NCBI GenBank assembly: GCA_036675425.1
Contig: JAKFFB010000247.1
Coordinates: 1 to 17,732, forward strand
Length of the DNA: 17,732 nt
Reading direction: 5' to 3'
From: SCTD01 sp036675425
GTDB taxonomy: Bacteria; Actinomycetota; Actinomycetes; Mycobacteriales; SCTD01
The translations under genes and the position numbers were made by a program. Numbering within the stretch: position 1 is the stretch's first letter; every line of letters starts with the position of its first letter. Positions 1 through 6,036 of the stretch are shown here, one piece after another. The notes beneath the pieces were generated by a model. It did not search any database and was not told the origin of the DNA. It was given only the letters and a program-made list of their open reading frames with translations.

Positions 1-1118
1 TCGGTCGCGGCACCGACCCCGACTCCGAGCGCGGCGTCGACTGCCCCGGCGACCTGCCCGCCGCCTCCGACCCGACGCTGGTCGAGCGCGCGCGCAAGGC
101 CAAGGAGGCGCTGGGCGACCGGGTGTTCGTGCTGGGCCACCACTACCAGCGCGACGAGGTCATCCAGTTCGCCGACGTGACCGGCGACAGCTTCAAGCTG
201 GCCCAGCAGGCCGCCGCCCGGCCGGAGGCGGAGTTCATCGTCTTCTGCGGCGTGCACTTCATGGCGGAGTCGGCCGACATCCTCACCGGGCCCGACCAGG
301 CGGTGCTGCTCCCCGACCTCGCCGCCGGCTGCTCGATGGCCGACATGGCGACGTTCGACCAGGTCGAGGAGTGCTGGGAGGCGCTGACCGAGGCCGGGGT
401 CGCCGATGTCACCGTGCCGGTCAGCTACATGAACAGCAGCGCCGCGATCAAGGGCTTCACCGGCCGGCACGGCGGCACGATCTGCACCTCCTCCAACGCC
501 AAGCGCGCGCTGGAGTGGGCGTTCAGCAAGGGCAGCAAGGTGCTCTTCATGCCCGACCAGCACCTGGGCCGCAACACCGCGGTGCGCGAGCTCGGCCTGT
601 CGCTGGACGACTGCGTGGTCTACGACCCGCGCAAGCCGATGGGCGGGCTCACGCCGCAGCAGCTGCAGGACGCCACGATGATCCTCTGGAAGGGGCACTG
701 CTCCGTGCACGGCCGCTTCACGGTCGACGCGGTGCGCGACGTGCGCGAGCGGGTGCCCGGCGTGAACGTCCTGGTGCACCCGGAGTGCTCGTACGAAGTC
801 GTCGAGGCGGCTGATCTCGTCGGTTCGACGGAGTTCATCATCCGGACGCTCGAGGCAGCCGAGCCCGGCAGCGCGTGGGCGATCGGCACCGAGCTGAACC
901 TCGTACGCCGTCTCGCGAACGAGCACCCGGACAAGACGGTGGTCTTCCTCGAGAAGACGGTCTGCTTCTGCTCGACGATGAACCGCATCGACCTGCCGCA
1001 CCTGGTGTGGACCCTGGAGTCGCTCGTCGAGGGCACCGTGCCGAACCGGATCACCGTCGAGCCGGAGACCGCGCGGCATGCCAAGGCCGCGCTCGACCAG
1101 ATGCTCGCGCTGCCCTAA
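1..1118 (+). CDS. nadA: Quinolinate synthase NadA, 5'-truncated by the window edge
   Basis: NadA condenses iminoaspartate (made by NadB or aspartate dehydrogenase) with dihydroxyacetone phosphate to give quinolinate, the de novo precursor of NAD, using an oxygen-sensitive [4Fe-4S] cluster in the cytoplasm. The reading frame is open from base 3 with good codon use, and a family-typical start must lie upstream; the GTG at 123 is internal because it falls just before the GHHYQRDEV motif near the N-terminus of the fold. About 371 residues are visible, so roughly 20 may be missing. The three cluster cysteines expected from family structures appear in AGCSMADM (codon 330-332), HPECSYE (786-788) and EKTVCFCSTMN (963-965 or 969-971). 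The TICTSSNA and GHCSVHGRF motifs are also typical. The stop is TAA at 1116-1118. No nadB or nadC is visible in the window. Confidence 0.97.
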   Translation, partial: GRGTDPDSERGVDCPGDLPAASDPTLVERARKAKEALGDRVFVLGHHYQRDEVIQFADVTGDSFKLAQQAAARPEAEFIVFCGVHFMAESADILTGPDQAVLLPDLAAGCSMADMATFDQVEECWEALTEAGVADVTVPVSYMNSSAAIKGFTGRHGGTICTSSNAKRALEWAFSKGSKVLFMPDQHLGRNTAVRELGLSLDDCVVYDPRKPMGGLTPQQLQDATMILWKGHCSVHGRFTVDAVRDVRERVPGVNVLVHPECSYEVVEAADLVGSTEFIIRTLEAAEPGSAWAIGTELNLVRRLANEHPDKTVVFLEKTVCFCSTMNRIDLPHLVWTLESLVEGTVPNRITVEPETARHAKAALDQMLALP

Positions 1119-1119
1119 G

Positions 1120-1125
1120 TAGCCT
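1120..1125 (+). promoter_or_regulatory. Leaderless-type -10 element for the DUF3043 gene
   Basis: TAGCCT fits the actinobacterial TANNNT -10 hexamer and lies exactly 7 nt before the GTG at 1133, the spacing expected when transcription starts on the first base of the start codon. It is part of AAGTAGCCT, whose first two bases are the last two bases of the nadA stop codon. The same nonamer pattern precedes the next gene and gcvT. No clear -35 box is seen, and there is no Shine-Dalgarno sequence upstream of the GTG. Confidence 0.5.
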
Positions 1126-1132
1126 GGGGCGC

Positions 1133-1660
1133 GTGACCGAGGACGCGACGACCGGCAAGGGCCGGCCCACCCCCAAGCGCAGCGAGAAGCAGCGCCGCCG
1201 CACCGGTCCGGTCGCCCCGCCGCCGAAGACGCGCAAGGAGGCGTCGCAGCGGCAGAAGCAGCAGCTGAAGGCCGCGCGCAGCAAGGTGCGCGACGGCGCG
1301 GCCGCCGGTGACGAGCGCTACCTCTCCAAGCGCGACGCCGGACCGGTCCGCGCGCTGGTGCGCGACCTGATCGACGGCCGGCGCAACGTCGGGGTGCTGC
1401 TGCTCCCCCTCGCGCTCGTGCTCATCGTGGCGAACCTCACCGGCAGCCCGCAGGTGCAGAGCATCGGCCTCACCCTGTGGCTGGCCGCGATCATCGCGAT
1501 GATCATCGACGTCGCGTTCACGACCGCGCTGCTGCGCAAGCGCATCAACGCCGAGTTCCCGGACGAGAAGCTCGGCGGTCACGTCGCGTACGGCCTGCTG
1601 CGCTCGACGGTGCTCCGGCGGATGCGGATGCCCCCGCCGCGCGTGTCCCCCGGCGGCTAA
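1133..1660 (+). CDS. DUF3043 family membrane protein
   Basis: A 175-residue protein of the actinobacterial DUF3043 type; its function is unknown. The N-terminal half is a very basic cytoplasmic segment (GKGRPTPKRSEKQRRR followed by an Arg/Lys/Gln-rich stretch to about residue 55), then a YLSKRDAGPVRALVRDLID block (63-81) and two hydrophobic helices at about 86-102 and 111-134. A short basic tail (LLRKRINAEF onward) follows, giving a helical hairpin in the membrane. The GTG at 1133 is chosen because the upstream open frame runs inside nadA in another frame, and because a TAGCCT element sits 7 nt before it. The gene starts 14 nt after nadA. The conserved KGRPTPKR motif suggests nucleic-acid or phospholipid contact, but that is inference only. 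Confidence 0.9.
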   Translation: MTEDATTGKGRPTPKRSEKQRRRTGPVAPPPKTRKEASQRQKQQLKAARSKVRDGAAAGDERYLSKRDAGPVRALVRDLIDGRRNVGVLLLPLALVLIVANLTGSPQVQSIGLTLWLAAIIAMIIDVAFTTALLRKRINAEFPDEKLGGHVAYGLLRSTVLRRMRMPPPRVSPGG

Positions 1661-1661
1661 G

Positions 1662-1667
1662 TAGCGT
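1662..1667 (+). promoter_or_regulatory. Leaderless-type -10 element for the aldo/keto reductase
   Basis: TAGCGT lies exactly 7 nt before the ATG at 1675 and is embedded in AAGTAGCGT, again beginning inside the TAA stop codon of the preceding gene. The arrangement (stop codon, -10, 7 nt, start; 14 nt intergenic) is almost identical to the nadA/DUF3043 junction. No ribosome binding site is present, which favours a leaderless start. No convincing -35 box is seen. Confidence 0.5.
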
Positions 1668-1674
1668 CGGCCGC

Positions 1675-2676
1675 ATGGAGTTCCGACGCCTCGGGCGCAG
1701 CGGCATGAAGGTCAGCGAGATCAGCTACGGCAACTGGCTGACGCACGGGTCGCAGGTGGAGGCCGACCAGGCCACCGCCTGCGTGCGCGAGGCGCTCGAG
1801 GTCGGCATCACGACCTTCGACACCGCCGACGTCTACGCCGGCACCCGCGCGGAGTCCGTCCTCGGCGAGGCGCTGAAGGGCGAGCGCCGCGAGGGGCTGG
1901 AGATCTTCACCAAGGTCTACTGGCCGACCGGCCCCGGCATGAACGACCGCGGCCTGTCCCGCAAGCACATCATCGAGAGCTGCGACGCCTCGCTGGAGCG
2001 GCTGCAGACCGACTACATCGACCTCTACCAGGCGCACCGCTTCGACTACGAGACCCCGCTCGAGGAGACGCTGCGCGCCTTCGACGACCTGGTCCGAGCC
2101 GGCAAGGTGCACTACATCGGCGTCTCGGAGTGGAAGGCGTCGGAGATCCAGCAGGCGCTGGACATCGCGGCCCAGATGGGCCTCGACCGCATCGTGAGCT
2201 CGCAGCCGCAGTACTCCATGCTGTGGCGCGTCATCGAGGCCGAGGTCGTGCCGCTCTGCGAGAAGGAGGGCATCGGCCAGATCGTCTGGTCGCCGATCGC
2301 TCAGGGCGTGCTGACCGGGAAGTACGCACCCGGCTCGCCGCCGCCCGAGGGCTCGCGGGCGACCGACGTCAACGGCGGCGACAAGATGATCGCCCGCTGG
2401 CTGCGCGACGACGTGCTGGAGAAGGTGCAGCGGCTTCGCCCGCTCGCCGACGAGGCGGGCCTGACGATGGCGCAGCTCGCGGTCGCCTGGGTGCTGCAGA
2501 ACCCGAACGTCTCCTCGGCGATCGTCGGCGCGAGCCGCCCGGAGCAGGTCCGCGACAACGCCGCGGCCGCCGGCAAGAAGCTCGACGCCGACCTGCTCGC
2601 CCAGATCGACGAGGCGCTCGAGGGCGTCGTCACGACCGACCCCGCCAAGACCGAGAGCCCCGCTCAGCGCCCCTAG
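1675..2676 (+). CDS. Aldo/keto reductase (Kv-beta/YghZ-like)
   Basis: A 333-residue NADPH-dependent oxidoreductase with a TIM-barrel fold, expected to reduce aldehydes or ketones in the cytoplasm; the substrate cannot be read from sequence. The complete catalytic tetrad is visible: Asp49 and Tyr54 in FDTADVYAG, Lys80 in FTKVYW, and His121 in LYQAHRFD. The RLGRSGMKVSEISYGNW start, the LVRAGKVHYIGVSEW segment, the SQPQYSMLWR segment and the C-terminal SAIVGASRPEQV cofactor loop resemble the voltage-gated potassium channel beta subunit/YghZ branch. Length is normal for that branch. The ATG at 1675 gives the standard MEFRRLGRSG start. Its TAG stop shares a CTAG tetramer with the stop of the convergent 71-residue gene. 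Confidence 0.95.
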   Translation: MEFRRLGRSGMKVSEISYGNWLTHGSQVEADQATACVREALEVGITTFDTADVYAGTRAESVLGEALKGERREGLEIFTKVYWPTGPGMNDRGLSRKHIIESCDASLERLQTDYIDLYQAHRFDYETPLEETLRAFDDLVRAGKVHYIGVSEWKASEIQQALDIAAQMGLDRIVSSQPQYSMLWRVIEAEVVPLCEKEGIGQIVWSPIAQGVLTGKYAPGSPPPEGSRATDVNGGDKMIARWLRDDVLEKVQRLRPLADEAGLTMAQLAVAWVLQNPNVSSAIVGASRPEQVRDNAAAAGKKLDADLLAQIDEALEGVVTTDPAKTESPAQRP

Positions 2677-2888
2677 ACGGGGCTCGACAGGCCCATCGGG
2701 CCGTAGACGACGTGGTCGTCCTCGAGCAGGGTCACCTGCTCGACGCCGGCGGCCAGCAGCTCGCGCCAGGTCTCACCGATCCAGCTCTCCGCGTCGGCCT
2801 GGCTCGGGAACTGCTCCGCCGCAGGCGCTTCCGGTCCCGGGGTGACCGTCGCACCGCTGCTGTCCTCGTACCGCCACGTCCAGGCCAC
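2673..2888 (-). CDS. Conserved 71-residue actinobacterial small protein, unknown function
   Basis: A small soluble protein with a compact, well-conserved-looking sequence: an N-terminal WTWRYED strand, a proline-rich turn, then FPSQADAESWIGETWRELL and a VTLLEDDHVVYGPM ending. I recall similar short proteins in many actinobacteria, but no function is known to me. A GTG start at 2886-2888 is chosen because it gives the compact protein and is preceded on the minus strand by an AGGGGAGGG ribosome binding site; the longer open frame upstream is Arg-rich and runs through the divergent gene. That ribosome binding site lies within one arm of a perfect 9-bp hairpin that ends on the base next to the start codon. 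The gene is convergent with the aldo/keto reductase. Confidence 0.85.
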   Translation of the reverse strand: MAWTWRYEDSSGATVTPGPEAPAAEQFPSQADAESWIGETWRELLAAGVEQVTLLEDDHVVYGPMGLSSPV

Positions 2889-2915
2889 GGGCCCTCCCCT
2901 TCGCTCGGAGGGCCC
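2889..2915. promoter_or_regulatory. Perfect 9-bp inverted repeat covering the RBS of the 71-residue gene
   Basis: GGGCCCTCC (2889-2897) and GGAGGGCCC (2907-2915) are exact reverse complements around a 9-nt loop. In minus-strand RNA the second arm contains the Shine-Dalgarno bases and its last base directly abuts the GTG at 2888, so the stem would hide the ribosome binding site. The repeat also lies in the only divergent spacer between this gene and the MBL gene, so it could instead be a DNA operator. RNA switch versus operator cannot be decided from sequence. Confidence 0.55.
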
Positions 2916-2922
2916 AGCCTGC

Positions 2923-2928
2923 CACGCT
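2923..2928 (+). promoter_or_regulatory. Possible -10 element for the MBL-CobT-like pair
   Basis: CACGCT, inside TGCCACGCT, lies 7 nt before the ATG at 2936, the spacing of a leaderless transcript; no ribosome binding site is seen. It departs from TANNNT at the first base. A closely similar TGCCACRCT string precedes the genes at 8572 and 12441, which is the main reason for listing it. Confidence 0.35.
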
Positions 2929-2935
2929 GTCCGCC

Positions 2936-3715
2936 ATGCGCGTCCGCATGCTCGGCACCGGCTCCTCCGACGGCTGGCCGAACCCGTGGTGCCGCTGCCG
3001 GTCCTGCGCTGCCGCACGCACCACCGGCCGGATCCGGCGGCAGACCAGCGCGCTGGTCGACGGCCGGCTGCTGATCGAGCTGGGACACGACGGCGTACGC
3101 GCAGCAGTCGACCTGTCGGCCGTCGAGGCGGTGCTGGTCACGCACGCGCACCCCGACCACCACGCGGTGCCGGCCTGGATGTGGCGCGGCTGGGCCGAGG
3201 GTCGTCGCCCGCTCACCCTCGTCGCGCCCCCGGCCGTGGTCGCCGACGCCCGCCCGCGGCTGGACGAGACGGTGCGCGCCGTCGAGGTCTCCCCCGGCGA
3301 CCGCCTCGACGTGTGCGGCTACGACGTCCGGGTGCTGCCCGCGACGCACGCCGGTCCCGATGCCGGACCGGCCGTGCTCTACGACATCACCGGTCCGGAC
3401 GGCGCGACGCTGCTCTGGGCGACCGACACCGGCACGCTCGGCGAGGCGGCGCTGGCGATGACCGAGAACCGGGCGTACGACGCGATCCTGCTCGACCTGA
3501 CCAGCGCCCACCTGCCGGACCACCACGACCTGACCACCTGGCCGGCGCAGGTCTCGGAGCTGCGCAAGCGCGGGGCGGTGCTGGGCTCGACCGCTCTGCA
3601 CGCGATCCACCTCGGCCACGACAACCCTCCCGGGGAGGAGCTCGACGCGGTGCTGGCCGCGTGGGGGGCGTCCGCACCCGAGGACGGCGACGAGCTGGTC
3701 GTGGGTGCCGGATGA
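2936..3715 (+). CDS. MBL-fold metallohydrolase (PhnP-like; CobU-associated type)
   Basis: A 259-residue metallo-beta-lactamase-fold hydrolase. The metal motif HxHxDH is THAHPDHH (His70, His72, Asp74, His75), the bridging Asp is probably in LLWATDTGTL, and the late histidines are in LHAIHLGHDNPPG. The N-terminus GTGSSDGWPNPWCRCRSC carries a CxCxxC cluster (Cys19, 21, 24) like the extra zinc site of PhnP-type phosphodiesterases. From memory, the N-terminal MBL domain fused to CobU in Streptomyces-type proteins has the same GxDGxPxxxCxC opening and a HLxHDxPPGxEL ending, so a corrinoid-related role is plausible. The stop overlaps the next ATG (ATGA, 3712-3715), indicating translational coupling to the CobT-like gene. 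The substrate is unknown. Confidence 0.9.
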   Translation: MRVRMLGTGSSDGWPNPWCRCRSCAAARTTGRIRRQTSALVDGRLLIELGHDGVRAAVDLSAVEAVLVTHAHPDHHAVPAWMWRGWAEGRRPLTLVAPPAVVADARPRLDETVRAVEVSPGDRLDVCGYDVRVLPATHAGPDAGPAVLYDITGPDGATLLWATDTGTLGEAALAMTENRAYDAILLDLTSAHLPDHHDLTTWPAQVSELRKRGAVLGSTALHAIHLGHDNPPGEELDAVLAAWGASAPEDGDELVVGAG

Positions 3716-4446
3716 GGCGGGTCAAGGTGTCACCGCCCGCTGCGGTCGACCAGGCGCCGCCGCCCGAGCTGGGCCGGCTCGGCCCGGCGCTGGTGTGGCT
3801 GGCGTCGGCGCAGGGCGCGTGGCCGCCGACCGCCCCGAAGGCCGTGCGCAGCGTGGTCGTCGACGCCGGCAGCACGCGCAAGGAGGGGCAAGCGAGGGCC
3901 GACGCGCTCGCCGACGACGGCTGCGACCTGCTCGTGCTCGCGGCCGCGGGCGACCCGGTGCCGGGACTCGTCGCTCTGTCGGCGCTGCTCGACCTCGAGC
4001 CGGTGCAGGCGGTCGGCACGGCGGCCGGTCCCGACTGGGCGCGGCTCACCACCGGGGTCCGCGACGGGCTGCGCACCGCCCGGATGCACGTGGGCGACCC
4101 CGACGGGATGCTCAAGGCGATCGGCAGCCCCGGACTGGCCGAGCTGACGGGACTGCTCGCGCAGTCGGCTGCCCGTCGTACTCCTGTCGTCCTGGACGGC
4201 TCGGCGCTCACCGCCGCGGCCGCGGTGCTGGCCGAGCGGATCGCGCCCGGGGCGCCCGCCTGGTGGCTGGCCGGTCAGGTGCCGCCGCTGCCCGCGGCGC
4301 GGAAGCGCCTGGCGGACATCGGGATGCAGGGGCTGCTCGACCTCGAGCTCGGCGGCCCGGAGGGCGCCGACCTCGCCTGGACCGTCGTCAGGAAGGGGCT
4401 CCGGGCAGCGCCTCGACGACCTCGCGGGCACCCTCGGCGGGGCTGA
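3712..4446 (+). CDS. Shortened CobT-like protein, catalytic Glu apparently lost
   Basis: CobT transfers phosphoribose from nicotinate mononucleotide to dimethylbenzimidazole in cobalamin lower-ligand assembly. This 244-residue protein keeps recognisable CobT segments: PPPELGRLGPALVWLASAQG (16-35, cf. PPGSLGRLE), GCDLLVLAA (70-78), a GSPGLAELTGLL block (138-149), RRTPVVLDG (155-163) and PAWWLAGQ (182-189). Normal CobT is about 340-360 residues. Here roughly 100 residues appear to be missing after residue 53, including the AGDHGV region. The late GEGxGA motif with the catalytic glutamate reads GGPEGA (214-219). It may therefore be a pseudoenzyme or a repurposed binding protein. It is coupled to the MBL gene. 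Its last 59 nt overlap the convergent kinase gene, and its Arg/Pro-rich tail reads through that overlap. No cobU or cobS is visible. Confidence 0.8.
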   Translation: MRRVKVSPPAAVDQAPPPELGRLGPALVWLASAQGAWPPTAPKAVRSVVVDAGSTRKEGQARADALADDGCDLLVLAAAGDPVPGLVALSALLDLEPVQAVGTAAGPDWARLTTGVRDGLRTARMHVGDPDGMLKAIGSPGLAELTGLLAQSAARRTPVVLDGSALTAAAAVLAERIAPGAPAWWLAGQVPPLPAARKRLADIGMQGLLDLELGGPEGADLAWTVVRKGLRAAPRRPRGHPRRG

Positions 4447-4903
4447 GCCGGGTCATGTCGAGCACCTGGTGCGCGGTCAGCTCGTAGAGCGGCTCGCGGT
4501 CCAGCGCCATCGCCCGCAGCACCCCCTCGGGGTCGTCCTGCAGCCAGGCGCGCTCGGGCTGCCGGGCGACCCGCCGGACGAGGGTGGAGACGGGGACCTT
4601 CAGCCAGACGACGTGCGCGCCGTCGCGCATCCGCTCCCGGTCGCGCTGGTCGAGGATCGTCCCGGCCGGGACGCCGGCGACGTACGGCCCGGGCATCGCG
4701 AGCAGCAGCGTCAGCACGTCGGACTCGGCGGTGCGCAGCGCCCGCTCGCCCTCGGCGGCCAGCAGCTCCGCGGCGGTGCACCCGGCGGCCCGCTCGAGCA
4801 GCGCGTCGTTGTCCAGGCACGGCCAGCCGGTGAGCGCCGCGAGCGCCGTCCCGACGGTGGACTTCCCCGACGCCATCAGGCCGACGAGGAGCACGCGGGT
4901 CAT
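4388..4903 (-). CDS. Shikimate-kinase-like P-loop kinase
   Basis: A 171-residue small-molecule kinase of the shikimate/gluconate kinase group. Visible motifs are the P-loop GLMASGKST (8-16), LDNDALLE (30-37) matching the substrate-side Asp pair of shikimate kinase, the GERALRTAE segment (52-60) resembling the FRxxE motif, and a late DREPLYELTAHQVLD (135-149) typical of shikimate kinases. The glycine motif after strand 3 is VAGVPAG rather than GGG, and the lid has PERAWLQDDP, so the substrate may not be shikimate. The ATG overlaps the gcvT stop (ATGA in minus orientation, 4900-4903), so it is translationally coupled to gcvT. No other shikimate pathway gene is nearby. Its 3' end overlaps the convergent CobT-like gene by 59 nt. 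Confidence 0.88.
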   Translation of the reverse strand: MTRVLLVGLMASGKSTVGTALAALTGWPCLDNDALLERAAGCTAAELLAAEGERALRTAESDVLTLLLAMPGPYVAGVPAGTILDQRDRERMRDGAHVVWLKVPVSTLVRRVARQPERAWLQDDPEGVLRAMALDREPLYELTAHQVLDMTRLSPAEGAREVVEALPGAPS

Positions 4904-5997
4904 CGGACGTGCGACGGCACGAACGGCGGCTTGACCACCCGCATGGTCGAGGTGCGACCCCGGACGTCGACGGTGACCTCGTCGCCCTCGGCGACCGAGC
5001 GGTCGAGCAGCGCGAGCCCGATCCCGACCCGGCGCGTCGGCGAGAAGGTGCCGCTGGTGACCTCGCCGATCGCGGCGCCGTCCTTCTGCACGGTCATGTG
5101 CGCACGCGGGATGCCGCGGTCGAGCGACTCCAGGCCCCACAGCAGCCGGGTGGCGCCCTGCTCCTTCTCGCGCACCAGCGCGTCACGGCCCCAGAAGCGC
5201 TGCTTGCCCCAGCCGACGGCCCAGGTGGCGCGCGCCTGCACGGGGGTGATCTCGAGCGAGAGGTCCTGACCGTGCAGGGGATAGCCCATCTCGGTGCGGA
5301 GCGTGTCGCGCGCGCCGAGGCCGCAGGGCAGGACCCCCATCGGGGCGCCGGCCTCCATCAGCGCGTCCCAGACCGCCCCGGCATCGGCCCACCGGGGGAG
5401 CAGCTCGTAGCCCAGCTCCCCCGTGTAGCCGGTCCGGCAGACGACGACCGGCAGGCCCTGCCACTCGGCGTTCGTGAACGACATGTAGTCGTGGCCGGTC
5501 GGCAGCCCGAGCGCCTCGACCAGCTCGCCGCTGCGCGGCCCCTGCACCGCGATCACCGCAAGGTCGCGGTGCAGGTCCTGCACCTCGATGCCGGCGGGCG
5601 CGTCGGCCTGCAGCCGGCTCACGACCTGGCTGGAGTTGGCGGCGTTGGGGATGAGGAAGACCTCGTCCTCGCTGCGCACGTAGGTGATGAGGTCGTCGAC
5701 GACGCCGCCGGAGGCCTCGTCGCAGCAGAGGGTGTACTGCGCCTGGCCGACCCCGACCTTGCGCAGGTCGTTGGTGAGGCGGTCGTTGACGAAGTCGACA
5801 GCTCCCGAGCCGCGCACCACTCCCTTGCCGAGGTGGCTGACGTCGAAGACGCCCACCGCCTCGCGCACCGCGGCGTGCTCCTTGAGCACGCCTCCACCGG
5901 GGTACTCGATCGGCATCTCCCAGCCGCCGAAGTCGGCGAGCTTCGCGCCGAGCGCGACGTGGCGGTCGTGGAGCGGGCCCTGCTGCAGGTCGGTCAC
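4900..5997 (-). CDS. gcvT: Aminomethyltransferase, glycine cleavage T protein
   Basis: GcvT takes the aminomethyl group carried on lipoylated GcvH, releases ammonia and passes the methylene to tetrahydrofolate. The protein has 365 residues, full length for the family. Visible features are the N-terminal LHDRHVALGAKLADFGGWEMPIEY-type opening, VFDVSHLGKG, the catalytic Asp in GGVVDDLITY (Asp101), NAAN, VQGPRS, the GYTGELGYE folate-site loop, GLGARDTLRTE, and C-terminal GEVTSGTFSPT. The GTG at 5995-5997 is chosen because TAGGTT lies exactly 7 nt upstream, consistent with a leaderless start. No gcvH or gcvP is in the window. It heads a two-gene unit with the shikimate-kinase-like gene and is divergent from pepA with only 39 nt between the starts. 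Confidence 0.97.
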   Translation of the reverse strand: MTDLQQGPLHDRHVALGAKLADFGGWEMPIEYPGGGVLKEHAAVREAVGVFDVSHLGKGVVRGSGAVDFVNDRLTNDLRKVGVGQAQYTLCCDEASGGVVDDLITYVRSEDEVFLIPNAANSSQVVSRLQADAPAGIEVQDLHRDLAVIAVQGPRSGELVEALGLPTGHDYMSFTNAEWQGLPVVVCRTGYTGELGYELLPRWADAGAVWDALMEAGAPMGVLPCGLGARDTLRTEMGYPLHGQDLSLEITPVQARATWAVGWGKQRFWGRDALVREKEQGATRLLWGLESLDRGIPRAHMTVQKDGAAIGEVTSGTFSPTRRVGIGLALLDRSVAEGDEVTVDVRGRTSTMRVVKPPFVPSHVR

Positions 5998-6004
5998 CCC
6001 GGGG

Positions 6005-6010
6005 AACCTA
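6005..6010 (-). promoter_or_regulatory. Leaderless-type -10 element for gcvT
   Basis: On the minus strand TAGGTT is followed by 7 nt and then the GTG of gcvT; the larger string is AAGTAGGTT, matching AAGTAGNNT at 1117-1125 and 1659-1667. The divergent pepA -10 is only 12 nt away, so the two promoters lie back to back and could compete for RNA polymerase. Confidence 0.55.
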
Positions 6011-6022
6011 CTTCGTACGCCT

Positions 6023-6028
6023 TAGGCT
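6023..6028 (+). promoter_or_regulatory. Leaderless-type -10 element for pepA
   Basis: TAGGCT is followed by 8 nt and then the GTG of pepA at 6037. No Shine-Dalgarno sequence is present between the element and the start. It faces away from the gcvT element in the same 39-nt spacer. Confidence 0.5.
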
Positions 6029-6036
6029 GCCTCGCC

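Noticed and set aside
2889..3017. N-terminal extension of the 71-residue minus-strand protein
   Set aside because: The residues are Arg/Ser/Gly-rich and lie within the divergent MBL gene and its promoter; the GTG at 2888 has a ribosome binding site.
2842..3711. In-frame upstream extension of the CobT-like gene
   Set aside because: It overlaps the MBL gene, which has intact metal motifs in another frame; the extension is Arg/Pro-rich, and the ATG at 3712 overlaps the MBL stop in the usual coupling pattern.
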